A stretch of 64,000 nucleotides of DNA, taken from positions 60,069,816 to 60,133,815 of the forward strand of contig OZ024938.1 of the NCBI GenBank assembly GCA_964017235.1, read 5' to 3'. The position numbers and the translations under genes are program-made. The stretch is from Sabellastarte sp. h YS-2021 (lineage: Eukaryota > Annelida > Polychaeta > Sabellida > Sabellidae). Below, piece by piece: positions 12,446 to 23,780 of the stretch (its first letter is position 1; each line of letters begins with the position of its first letter). The notes under the pieces are model-generated. The model was not told the DNA's origin and searched no databases. It saw nothing but the letters and a program-made list of their open reading frames with translations.

Positions 12446-13326
12446 GCAGGTGATGAACTTCACTGGCTGATGAGTAGCGACTACCCAGCTAGTACAGCCA
12501 AATGTAGGACAAAATGCCAGTGGACAAAATGCCGGTCAAAACTGCACAAGCGGACAAAATGCCGATCTCTGAAATATTTTTAATTAGTTCAATTTCACAG
12601 TAAAATCCCAATATTTTACAATATTTCAATCTAGAAAATGAAATAGTTTGATAATAAAGTTACTTCATATCTTCTTATTTGAATACATGCAGCTAAGTTT
12701 TACATCAAATAGTTCTTTTCAAGTACCCTGTGAAAATGTGGCATGTTCACAGGATTATGCCTGGTGGAGTGGGCCTCAGCAATAATTATTGTGAAGGATG
12801 GAACAATTCTTTTTGTCAAACACTTTGACATGACCAACCTTCATTCTGAATGCTCATAGATCATTTGAGATGATTCAGCTCTGGCAATTACCCATTCGCT
12901 TCAAGCTACCCATGGTCAACCACCCAAGCAAAGACAGAGAAAATGTACAAGAGATCTTCAAGAGAAAATTTTCAGCCTATGTGTGCAGAGATCAAACCAA
13001 ACCATCTCAATTGAAGAGGTTTTGAATGGCATTGGGCATAGCATTCAATTAAAATGACATTGTTATTTTGTAACAGAAATGTGTGATACAATTAATACTA
13101 TTTATTTACTGAGTCCACTCAGACTGCCAGGTCGAAACTACTTTGTAATTTGAAAAATTTGTGATTACACAAAACTTGTGCCATGTAGTCTATAATATAA
13201 GTTATTAATACTTTAAGGCCTGCTTATACAACAAAAAATTCTACAATACAGCATTGACAACATTTGTGGTAACAAAAGTTTGCCAAAGTCTAAGCTTAAT
13301 CAAAGGGCATTAAAATTACATAATAA
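12446..13326. repeat. Unclassified repeat remnants
   Basis: It starts with 'gcaggtgatgaacttcactgg', one end of the short element seen at 19461-19680. It then has three close copies of 'ggacaaaatgcc' (12508-12565). A later stretch (12900-13040) has a broken reading that could be an old transposon protein, but I cannot name it. No host gene is seen. Confidence 0.35.
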
Positions 13327-13499
13327 CTAGAGGATCGCTCGCAAAAAAAAAGATAATGTTTTTGCATAGCAAAAACAAAGCGTCCCGAAAAGGATATAAA
13401 GGTGAGTGCTAAAGTATTAAGAAAATGCTTCGTTTCTAGCCTTATACTGTTGTGGCAACCAAAGTCAGCGCAGTCTGCTCTATCTAGCACGGTTTTCAA

Positions 13500-13770
13500 G
13501 ATATAAGCATTTTTGTGTTTTGCAAAAAATAAAAAAATTAAAAATGTCCGCTATATTTGGCGAGACAAAAATATTTTGAAAATTGGCATGGCTACTCTGC
13601 AGATATACCCAGCAGGTCCAAAATTTTGTTGAGTTCACTCCATATAGCACGGTTTTCGAGATATAAGCATTTTTGTGTTTTGCAAAAACTTTGAAAATTC
13701 AAAATGGCCACCATTTTTGGGGAGACAAAAATTTTTGTCAAGACCACTGCCGTGGTGTGTATCTCCCGCC
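13500..13770. repeat. 170 bp satellite units, left block of element E
   Basis: Partial and whole copies of the unit containing 'tagcacggttttcgagatata' variants and 'aaaatggccaccattttt'. They match the block at 17040-17990. They lie on the opposite side of the 133 bp array, as if that array had grown or inserted within the 170 bp array. Confidence 0.75.
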
Positions 13771-13839
13771 GAGCATTAAAGCAGAAGAAATAGCTTTTCC
13801 GAGATATTCACAATTTTTCATTTTCGTGTGTGAAAGGTC

Positions 13840-16800
13840 TTCCAAAAGTAGATGAATGAGTTATTTGAGAAAAATTGGCTATCTGCAATACTATTAAGAG
13901 ATAATTCACATTTACTCATTTTGAGTAGGTGAATAATTATCTATGGGTCTGAAACTTCACCAAGTGAAAGCTCTCCCAAAAGTAGGTGAATGAGTTATTT
14001 GAGAAAGATTGGCTATCTGCAATACTTTTAGAGATAATTCGCATTTACTCATTTTGAGTAGGTGAGTAATTAGCTATGGGTCTGAAACTTCACCATGTGA
14101 AAGCTCTCCCACAAGTAGATGAATGAGTATTTGATAAAAATTGGGTATCCGCAATACTTTTACAGATAATTAGCATTTACTCATTTTGAGTAGGTGAATA
14201 AATAGCTATGGGTCTGAAACTTCACAGAGTGAAAGCTCTCCCAAAAGTAGGTGAATGAGTTATTAGAGAAAAATTGGCTATCTGCAATACTTTTAGAGAG
14301 AATTCACATTTACTCATTTTGAGTAGGTGAATAATTAGCTATGGGTCTGAAACTTCACCAAGTGAAAGCTCTGCCAAAAGTAGGTGAATCAGTTATTTGA
14401 GAAAAATTGGCTATCTGCAATACTTTTAGAGATAATTCGCATTTACTCATTTTGAGTAGGTGAGTAATTTGCTATGGGTCTGAAACTTCACCAAGTGAAC
14501 GCTCTCCCAAAAGTAGGTGAATGAGTTATTTGAGAAAAATTGGCTATCTGCAATACTTTTAGAGATAATTCGCATTTACTCATTTTGAGTAGACGAGTAA
14601 TTAGCTATGGGTCTGAAACTTCACCAAGTGAAAGCTCTCCCAAAAGTAGGTGAATGATTAATTTGAGAAAAATTGGCTATCTGCAATACTTTTAGAGATA
14701 ATTCGCATTTACTCATTTTGAGTAGGTGAGTAATTAGCTATGGGTCTGAAACTTCACCAAGTGAAAGCTCTCCCAAAAGTAGGTGAATGAGTTATTTGAG
14801 AAAAATTGGCTATCTGCAATACTTTTACAGATAATTCGCATTTACTCATTTTGAGTAGGTGAGTAATTAGCTATGGGTCTGAAACTTCACCAAGTAAAAG
14901 CTCTCCCAAAAGTAGGTGAATGAGTTATTTGAGAAAAATTGGCTATCTGCAATACTTTTAGAGATAATTCACATTTACTCATTTTCAGTAGGTGAGTAAT
15001 TAGCTATGGGTCTGAAACTTCACCAAGTGAAAGCTCTGCCAAAAGTAGGTGAATGAGTTATTTGAGAAAAATTGGCTATCTGCAATACTTTTAGAGATAA
15101 TTCGCATTTACTCATTTTGAGTAGGTGAGTAATTAGCTATGGGTCTGAAACTTCACAGAGTGAAAGCTCTCCCAAAAGTAGGTGAATGAGTTATTTGAGA
15201 AAAATTGGCTATCTGCAATACTTTTAGAGATAATTCGCATTTACTCATTTTGAGTAGGTGAGTAATTAGCTATGGGTCTGAAACTTCACCAAGTGAAAGC
15301 TCTCCCAAAAGTAGGTGAATGAGTTATTTGAGAAAAATTGGCTATCTGCAATACTTTTAGAGATAATTCGCATTTACTCATTTTGAGTAGGTGAGTAATT
15401 AGCTATGGGTCTGAAACTTCACTATGTGAAAGCTCTCCCACAAGTAGATGAATGAGTATTTGATAAAAATTGGGTATCCGCAATACTTTTACAGATAATT
15501 AGCATTTACTCATTTTGAGTAGGTGAATAAATAGCTATGGGTCTGAAACTTCACAGAGTGAAAGCTCTCCCAAAAGTAGGTGAATGAGTTATTTGAGAAA
15601 AATTGGCTATCTGCAATACTTTTAGAGATAATTCACATTTACTCATTTTGAGTAGGTGAATAATTAGCTATGGGTCTGAAACTTCACCAAGTGAAAGCTC
15701 TGCCAAAAGTAGGTGAATGAGTTATTTGAGAAAAATTGGCTATCTGCAATACTTTTAGAGATAATTCGCATGTACTCATTTCGAGTAGGTGAGTAATTTG
15801 CTATGGGTCTGAAACTTCACCAAGTGAAAGCTCTCCCAAAAGTAGGTGAATGAGTTATTTGAGAAAAATTGGCTATCTGCAATACTTTTAGAGATAATTC
15901 GCATTTACTCATTTTGAGTAGACGAGTAATTAGCTATGGGTCTGAAACTTCACCAAGTGAAAGCTCTCCCAAAAGTAGGTGAATGATTAATTTGAGAAAA
16001 ATTGGCTATCTGCAATACTTTTACAGATAATTCGCATTTACTCATTTTGAGTAGGTGAGTAATTAGCTATGGGTCTGAAACTTCACCAAGTGAAAGCTCT
16101 CCCAAAAGTAGGTGAATGATTAATTTGAGAAAAACAGGCTATCTGCAATACTTTTAGAGATAATTCGCATTTACTCATTTTGAGTAGGTGAGTAATTAGC
16201 TATGGGTCTGAAACTTCACCAAGTGAAAGCTCTCCCAAAAGTAGGTGAATGAGTTATTTGAGAAAAATTGGCTATCTGCAATACTTTTAGAGATAATTCG
16301 CATTTACTCATTTTGAGTAGGTGAGTAATTAGCTATGGGTCTGAAACTTCACCAAGTGAAAGCTCTCCCAAAAGTAGGTGAATGAGTTATTTGAGAAAAA
16401 TTGGCTATCTGCAATACTTTTAGAGATAATTCACATTTACTCATTTTCAGTAGGTGAGTAATTAGCTATGGGTCTGAAACTTCACCAAGTGAAAGCTCTC
16501 CCAAAAGTAGGTGAATGAGTTATTTGAGAAAAATTGGCTATCTGCAATACTTTTAGAGATAATTCGCATTTACTCATTTTGAGTAGACGAGTAATTAGCT
16601 ATGGGTCTGAAACTTCACAGAGTGAAAGCTCTCCCAAAAGTAGGTGAATGAGTTATTTGATAAAAATTGGGTATCCGCAATACTTTTACAGATAATTAGC
16701 ATTTACTCATTTTGAGTAGGTAAATAATTAGCTATGGGTCTGAAACTTCACCATGTGAAAGCTCTCCCAAAAGTAGGTGAATGAGTTATTTGAGAAAAAT

Positions 16801-17035
16801 TGGCTATCTGCAATACTTTTAGAGATAATTCGCATTTACTCATTTTGAGTAGGTGAGTAATTGGCTACGGGTCTGAAACTTCACCATGTGAAAGCTCTTC
16901 CAAAAGTAGGTGAATGTGTTATTTGAGAAAAATTGGCCATCTGCAATACTTTTAGAGGTAATTCGCATTTACTCTTTTTGAGTAGGTGAGCAATTAGCTA
17001 TGGGTCTGAAACTTCACCAAGTGAAAGCTCTTTGG
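13840..17035. repeat. 133 bp tandem array in element E
   Basis: About 24 copies of a 133 bp unit containing 'agctctcccaaaagtagg', 'attggctatctgcaatac', 'catttactcattttgagtag' and 'tatgggtctgaaacttcac'. Most copies differ by only a few bases. Larger blocks of several units recur in the same order (near 14100-14700 and 15420-16000), pointing to higher-order duplication. Confidence 0.9.
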
Positions 17036-17039
17036 GATA

Positions 17040-17990
17040 GCTGCTCTGCAGAGATACCCTGAAGATAAAAAATTTCGTCGAAATCGCTCTATGTAGCACG
17101 GTTTTCGAAATATTAGCATTTTTGTGTTTTACAATTTTTGTGCAAAAATTCGAAAATTCAAAATGGCCGCCATTTTTGGCAAGACAAATTTTTTTTGAAA
17201 ATTGGCATGGCTACTCTGCAGAGATACCCAGTGGGTCAAAAATTTCGTCGAAATCGCTCTATCTAGCACGGTTTTCGAGATATAAGCATTTTTGTGTTTT
17301 GCAATTTTGCGAAAAATTCGAAAATTCAAAATGGCCGCCATTTTTTGCGAGAAATTTTTTGTTTGAAAATTGGCATGGCTACTCTGCAGAGATACCCTGC
17401 GGGTCAAAAATTTCGTCGAAATCGCTCTATCTAGCAGGGTTTTTGAGATATAAGCATTTTTATGTTTTGCAATTTTTGCGAAAAATTCGAAAATTCAAAA
17501 TGGCCGCCATTTTTGGTGAGACAAAATTTTTTTGAAAATTGGCATGGCTACTCTGCAGATATACCCTGTGGGTCAAAAATTTCATCGAAATCGCTCTATC
17601 TAGCAGGGTTTTCGAGATATAAGCATTTTTGTGTTTTGCAATTTTTGCGAAAAATTCGAAAATTCAAAATGGCCACCATTTTTGGCGAGACAAAAATTTT
17701 TTCAAAACTGGGATAACTACTCTGCAGAGATACCCTGTGGGTCAAAAATTTCGTCGAAATCGCTCTATCTAGCACAGTTTTCGAGATATAAGCATTTTTG
17801 TGTTTTGCAATTTTTGCGAAAATTTCGAAAATTCAAAATGGCCGCCATTTTGGGCGAGACAAAAATTTTTTGAAAATTGGGAAAACTACTCCGCAGAAAT
17901 ACCCTGTGGGTAAAAAATTTCGTCGAAATCACTCTATCTAGCACGGTTTTCGAGATATAAGCATTTTTGTGTTTTCCTTATTTGGAAAAT
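17040..17990. repeat. 170 bp satellite units, right block of element E
   Basis: Six copies of about 170 bp with 'ggcatggctactctgcagag', 'atttcgtcgaaatcgctcta' and 'aaaatggccgccatttttgg'. The reverse complement matches the core unit of elements C1 and C2 (about 43150-44050 and 56530-57570). Open frames here on both strands are repeat artefacts. Confidence 0.88.
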
Positions 17991-18347
17991 TCGTAATGAT
18001 TAATTAATCATTAATTACTCGGCCATTTCTTGACCAATCAATGCCAAAATCTAATGATTTCCAGATTTTAATAGAATGAATGTATTTGCCAAGTTTCAGG
18101 TGAATTGATAAAATTCCTTTCAAGTTATCATCCGGACAAGCTTCCCCATCGAAAAAAGACATTTTTGGTCATGTGACCTCTCTGATTGGTTGAAATGTCA
18201 CTGCAGCATATTCAAAAAAATTCCCCAAGGCTACTGCCTAAACTGCCAAATTTGAAAAGAATCCGCCTAACGGTTACAGAGTTATAAGGAAAACAAAATG
18301 CGGAGCCGCCGGAGCCGGAAGCTCTCCCATACACAAACAAGCGTCCC

Positions 18348-19009
18348 ACACATCATGCATTCTTCAAATTGTATAGCCCTATTAATCTAGGATCTTCTAG
18401 ATCAACATTGCATTTCAATTTTTGTTGTATTGCTATACAAATACATTTCAAATTTGCAGTTTCATGGCTTCGCTTAACCTTCGTGCGCGACTCAAGAAAG
18501 TCAATTTACCCTGACTTTCTGAGGATTTTCCCAAATTTCGCTGACTTTTCCCTGACCTTGAATTTCCCTGACTTTTCCCTGACTGCTGGCAAACCTCAGT
18601 GTGGTGCTTTATTTCCACGCTCCACACAAAAAGGGAAATGTGCAAGTCATAAATATTTCAATATTACTTCTGCATTATATTAATCTGTGTAAATAAAAAT
18701 GAGTAAATAAGAATATTTACACTTGTAAAATATTGTTAGGAAACCCCATGGAATTCTGTGACCTCATATTTTCTTGGGGCATGTGGACTAGCAGGTGTAC
18801 TAAGTTTGACGGAAGAAATACTCTGATGACAAATTAATCATTATTCCATTTACATTTGATTTTATTAGTCCCTAATGTATTTTAACTTAAATTTAAAGAG
18901 ATGTTTATTTGATAATAATACTGTAAATATGATAAATATTTTTAGAAAACCCCGCAGACTTCTGTCACCTCTTATTTTCTTAAAGTGAGTCGTGTATGTG
19001 TGTCTAAAG
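18348..19009. other. No gene recognised; short CCCTGACTTT repeats
   Basis: Apart from three or four 'ccctgacttt' variants (18508-18585), nothing recognisable is present. Confidence 0.5.
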
Positions 19010-19717
19010 TAGGGATGGGTCAGTATGAAAAATAAGTACATCAGGAGGTCGCCAATGCAAAATCGTACCAATTCCGGGACTCCGCCTTTTAGTACACCCC
19101 AACCAAACATGGATGTTTCCTCTTCAAGACCTCGCAATAAGAGTGGCCAAATGCACAAAATATTACATAAAAGCTTGTAATTTCTTTATATTACTTGTTT
19201 GTTCCCAATATTTTAAGTTTTCCTTCAATTATATGAGCTGACAAGCGAGATTGGGGTTATAAATTGTTACCAAAACATGGCAGTTTTGCTCAGGGTTTCG
19301 CAATAAAAGTCTGCAAATAGACAAAAATACAGGGATAAAAGCTTATCATTTCTTCAGATTTGGGGTATATTTTTAATATTTTAACTCTTCTTTCCATTAT
19401 ATGTGCTGAAAAGTGAAGTGGCGGTTGTAAAATCTCATCACGGTATTTCAGTAAAATGCTACTGGTCGGCCAGTGAATTTCGTCACCCCAGTGAAGTTCG
19501 TCACCTGCCGTGGAAACGCTCAAAGACAGGCAATATTCCCATTTAAATAAATGGAATAGCTTCTTTCAACGGCAAGGTATACATATATGCCATAACTGGA
19601 CAGTAAAAACTCTTTAATATTGTAATAAAATGCAGGTGACAAACTTCACTGGGGTGACGAACTTAACTGGCTGAGCAGTAGCAATACCGACATACCGGGC
19701 CTACCAACCCATCCCTA
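19010..19717. mobile_element. hAT-like MITE, TAGGGATGGGT family, copy 1
   Basis: Termini are TAGGGATGGGTcagtat and, inverted, ataccgggcctaccaACCCATCCCTA. The flanking 8 bp are gtctaaag and gtataaag, one mismatch apart. That fits the 8 bp duplication and TAGGG-type ends of hAT elements. A second short element interrupts it at 19461-19680. Related copies lie at 35165-38365 and 61094-61520. Confidence 0.78.
19461..19680. mobile_element. Short foldback MITE nested in hAT MITE
   Basis: About 50 bp inverted ends: 'ctggtcggccagtgaatttc' and 'cgtcaccccagtgaag' on the left, with the complementary pattern ending in 'ctggctgagcagta' on the right. The host MITE copy at 38320 lacks it, which supports insertion. 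A related element is at 34579-34802 and one end is at 12446. Confidence 0.7.
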
Positions 19718-19815
19718 GTATAAAGGCAAAGGAATGTGAATTAAATATTACAAAAAACATGGAAGCAAAGAGACTTTTTACCGCAACATGAAACGTGGTT
19801 GTAGTCAGTCTGTTT

Positions 19816-20067
19816 AAAGTAGGAACTTCACCTGTCCTTTTTTCTTCACCCGTGTCCGTTATTGTCCGTATCCGTGATACCCTAGATCTTTTGGTATAAA
19901 ACAGTGTACTAGATGTCCGTGTCCGTGAAGAACGAATTTTTTCCTTCCTACTCACGGACACGGGTGAGTTCACTGTTTCATACCAAATGATCCAGGGTAT
20001 CACGGGTGCGGACAATAACGGACACGGATACGGGTGAAGAAAAAAGGACAGGTGAAGTTCCTACTTT
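19816..20067. mobile_element. Foldback MITE, about 100 bp inverted arms
   Basis: 252 bp that is almost a complete palindrome. The arms begin AAAGTAGGAACTTCACCTG and end in its complement. They continue through 'cacccgtgtccg' and 'tgataccct', with only a short central spacer. There is no coding capacity and the target duplication is uncertain. Confidence 0.8.
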
Positions 20068-20765
20068 ATTCAACTGTTTATTTGCTATTATTTTTCATTA
20101 AAATATGATTTGATGAAAACAGCATATTCTCACACCCTGCACCCAAACCGGCTAGCATTTTGTCCACATGCAAATTTGAATGGCATTTTACCTGCGCACC
20201 AGTATAGAGCCCTACTGACCATTTCCATTTTCTCACAGCAAAATCTCAACCTAAACTTGGCTACTGCAGTATATTTGTTATACAAAAATAATTGAGACTT
20301 TGAATAGATCTTTAGTGCCTACGACCCAAGATTGACCCCGGAAATATCCAGCTGTACTGTACAGATGTGACTATGAATGGAAAGGGGGGGGCAGTATCGT
20401 TGTGTTGTCTGTTATCTGATACTGTACAGTAGTGCTACTAAAATATTATAATAGCAGGTTAACAACACATTTGAATAAGAAAACAATTTCTACGACATTG
20501 TTAACAATAATTGGAATTGTTCAATCAGTTACAATAAATAATTGCTCTTACAAATGACAACAAAATTACTTTTTAAAAAACTCACAAATGAAAGCGATAA
20601 AATGCTGAGAATAATATGATATTATTTACGCGTTTGCGGTTATAACTAAAGCATGATTTTTATTGGACTGTTCCACCAATAGAAATCGTATAAAATTAAT
20701 ATGATTTCTGTGGTTCTATCTTGACAGAGCTTGACTGTAAACATAGTGAAATGGTGGGGTGATTT
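20068..20765. other. No gene recognised
   Basis: AT-rich; neither exon nor element borders were found. A single 'gcattttgtccac' echoes the motif at 12508-12565. Confidence 0.45.
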
Positions 20766-21010
20766 GACACAGTAGGCGTATTTCACAAACAAAATACTGC
20801 ATAATCTGTGCAAAGATTCAGATTTGGATTTTTTTGGATTAGCTAAATTCGTGAAATGCAGTTTGATCAAATTCTGAATCCAAAGTGAAATAAATTAGAT
20901 AAGCCATTATATATATCAATACATTTTAAAAATCTGCTGCCACAATTGGTAGCCGTTATTTTGCAAACCATTGTGGGTAATCCAATGAATCTGAATCCGT
21001 CAATCTACCT
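20766..21010. mobile_element. Truncated copy of the AGTAGGCGTATTTCAC MITE
   Basis: It begins with 'agtaggcgtatttcaca', matching the terminus of the element at 28386-28793, and has similar internal 'cagatttggatt' and 'tgaatccgtc' stretches. The other end is not clear. Confidence 0.5.
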
Positions 21011-21947
21011 CATGAGGTCCGGGGTGAATCACCCCTGGCAGGGGTATGTCTACTATTATAAAACCAGCTGACTTTTGGCAGTGCAGACGGATTCTGGGAT
21101 ACATGTACATCACCCTGGCCAAATTTTTGGCCTGATATTCCAAGAAATAAAAAAGATACAGAGGAAACATGAAGCACTGCCAACTGAAGATCAATGGAAA
21201 ACATGAAATTCCACAAATAAAAACTCTCAGATCCCAGTTACACTTCCAAGGATCAGCCGCTGTATCCCGCTAGGTTTTCTAATATGGAAAAGGTTGAGTG
21301 ATTTATGGATCATATTTTTCATCCATGAACTTGTTCTTAATGTCCTTGTGGCATGCGCCATGGATGCGGTGTGTTTACAAGGACACTATGAAAAAATCAA
21401 ACTGTTTGATTTTAAAGTTTTTGCAGATCTTATCTTTAATTGATAATTGTAACTCATCCCTAACGTCCTTAAACCCATCCGGGATATCCTTGTGGCATGA
21501 TTAACATCCTTGACTCTTCCGCGCCAATGAAGGCTCGGAAAATTTCCACGGATATCCCCAGAGGCTACAAAGATGCTTCTGGATGTTAACGGACATTCCC
21601 AGAATGGTCCTGGAAGAAGGTCACGGTTTTACGGATGATAAGGACGCTTCCAGGACAATAAGGATGGGGTTTACGGATAGATTTATGGTTTCCCTCTTTG
21701 GGAAGTTACGGAAAGACCCCTTCTCGGGGATGAGAGCATGTAAAAGGCCACTTGGCTTGGCTTTTGCTCATATACATTTTGCAATTTGATAAGGATACAT
21801 CAATTTAACAGTTAATTTTACAAAAGATGCTGGAGATATTTGAGGATATATTTTGCTGGCATATTTAGTCAAAAGTATTAAGACTTATATATATCTATTT
21901 TTTTTTTTTTTTTTTTGAAAGGAAATTTGGTGAATATTTCTATAAAA

Positions 21948-22826
21948 TGCCACCAAGGAAAAGGACAAAGAGGAGAAGCAGTCATGAGAACGAAAGGATG
22001 TCCACCCAGGCCCAGGCCAGGAGTCAAGAGGAGACGAGTTGAGTTGTATACCAGAGACAAAACAGAGTCAGCAGGCAGTTGGGTGAAGGAGTTGGTGGTG
22101 GGAGTGGAGGATCCTCTGGAGATGTCGGATACAGAACAGGGTGACATTGCACGTGAGACATAGCAGGATCCAGATTTAAGTGATGAGGACATTACTGACA
22201 CACAGGACAAAGACTGCACAGGCTACTCAGGCTACTGGGTGGCACAGAAGAGCAAGGGCCAAGGCAAGGGCAAGTCAAAGACCAAGGAAGGACAAGATGT
22301 AACAGAAGAGAAGGCTGCAAAAAGAAACAAGAAACCCACTGTTCTGTTCACTGCTGAGGAGGAGAAGAAATTAGTTGACTTTTTGCATGATAATGAAATT
22401 CTTTACAACAAGCATTTAATGGACTACAAGGATAGGTCAGAGAGGGAGGCTGTGTGGGAAAAGTTTTCTATTGAGAACAACATGGACAAACATGCCTGCC
22501 AAAGATGGTTTCAGAGCCAGAGCACACTTTTTGAAAAGGTCGCTCACATGAAGTCAGACCAGGGGAAAACCACAGCTGATAGAGAGGCAGAAATAGACCA
22601 GAGACAATTTTCCCTTTCTGAGGGACCACATTGTGCACCATCTTACAGCAAAAAGTGAATTCAGGGTTCCCAGGCGGTCTGCTTCCCAAGCCACTGCAGC
22701 AGCAGGCTCAGCATCCAGACAGAGACTGTGCACATGGAACCGTTCCAGGATACTTCTTGTCCAAAATCCACTGATGACCCAGCAGACCTGTCCAACCTGG
22801 ACACACATACCCCTACTCCTAGATTG
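21948..22826 (+). pseudogene. Harbinger Myb/MADF-like protein, broken
   Basis: The reading starts at ATG 21948 with a basic MPPRKRTKRR stretch (likely a nuclear localisation signal). Stops and frame changes follow near 22050-22165. The best preserved part (22239-22658) has a lysine-rich linker, then FTAEEEKKLVDFLHDNEIL and a tryptophan-containing segment (VWEKF, CQRWF), as in Myb/SANT-MADF DNA-binding proteins of Harbinger elements. A frame change near 22610 is needed to reach a C-terminal RDHIVHHL segment. In intact elements this protein helps the transposase enter the nucleus and bind DNA. Given the disruptions, I treat it as a dead gene. Confidence 0.65.
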
Positions 22827-23194
22827 CACTGAAAATTGTTAATTTGTCAAAATGGTGCCTAAAACAACAAGTTTCCTAAATCACAAATTCAACCACCATT
22901 TTCTAGTTGAATGATAGTCAAATGTTCATAACTAATTGGTCAAATTAATTGAAAACTTATGACAAGCAAATTAGTGCACTTAAAATTAATTTCACAAGAC
23001 TGTGAGCAATAACAGGTGCCTAAAACAACAAATTTATTGGACTATCAGGGTCATTTTCTTGTCATAAGTTTGTCACTTAATTTGTCTAACAAGAAAATGA
23101 CAAGTTTAAATTTGTCAGTTGGAAAGTTTGTTGTTTTAGGCACCGTTTTGACAAATTATTGACAAATTAATATTTGTCAGAGGTTTTCAGTGTG
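22827..23194. mobile_element. Palindromic MITE nested in Harbinger element
   Basis: The ends are inverse: CACTGAAAAttgttaatttg on the left and TTTTCAGTG on the right. Complementary 'ggtgcctaaaacaac' and 'gttgttttaggcacc' lie just inside. It separates the two Harbinger pseudogenes. Confidence 0.65.
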
Positions 23195-23293
23195 CACGGC
23201 TTCAGTGTGACCTCAAACCATGCAGAATCCGACCAACTTCACTCAGCTCTTGCAGAATCTCAGAGGGAGATAACAGAGGAACATCACACCCAC

Positions 23294-23780
23294 TCAGAGG
23301 AACTTATAGTCTCCATCCACCAGACTCAGGAGTACTATAGAGTGAAAGCCATTGTAGTTGTGGTAGAGGCTGCCTCCCTGTCGTGAACATCTGATTGGAA
23401 TATGCTTTCCATTTAGGGCACCCACAGCATGCAGGATATTCCACCTCCGGTGGAAGACAGACTCAACCTCCATCCAGTCTTCTGGGAGTGTGGGGCATGT
23501 CAGCACCTGATCTTGATAGGCCCTGATGATAGCATCGCAGACCTCATGCACACACTTGTTGGTGGTCGACCTTGTCACCCTGAAGGCAAGCTGCAGGGTG
23601 GGGTAGCTATCTCCACTGGCCAGGTGTCTGAGGGTGACCACAAACTTGAGTCCTGGACTTGGTCTCTCTCATCCAGGTCCTCTCCCTCTGGAGCTCAGGA
23701 GTTAATCTCTGCTCCAGCTCTTGAAACAGCTCGGGTGGCATGCGGATGAAGTTTCGGTATGTCATAGGGTCATCTAACTG
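23294..23780 (-). pseudogene. Harbinger DDE transposase fragment
   Basis: From about 23780 downward the minus strand reads FIRMPPELFQELEQRLTPEL, typical of the Harbinger N-terminal region. After a frameshift near 23650 it continues for 115 codons (23641-23294) with VTLRHLASGDSYPTLQLAFR, EVCDAI, VGALNGKHIPIR and GFHSIVLLSLVDGDYKFL. The last two match the DDE_Tnp_4 catalytic region: the first Asp is replaced by Asn in ALNGKH, and VDGDYKF holds the second. A stop follows at once where a Trp is usual, and the rest of the domain is lost. The gene is inactive. Confidence 0.78.

Larger units (their letters stand above)
13327..18347 (-). mobile_element. Helentron-like element E with two satellite cores
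   Basis: On the minus strand the 5' end lies near 18347, with GGGACGCTTGTTTGTG followed by a GC-rich patch (ggctccggcggctccgc). The 3' end is CTAG at 13330-13327, followed by TTATT. A second GGGACGCTTTGTTTTTG lies about 60 bp before the 3' end. It repeats the 5' motif in direct orientation, and I see no convincing 3' hairpin. The interior is almost entirely tandem arrays: 170 bp units on both sides of a 133 bp array. Classification rests on the shared layout with A-D and the CTAG|T end. No transposition gene is present. Confidence 0.6.

Noticed and set aside
17122..17873. Open frames of 80-137 codons with KFKMAAIFGE-like repeats
   Set aside because: They are readings of the 170 bp satellite, appear on both strands, and recur at 43091-43958 and 56740-57601 in C1 and C2.
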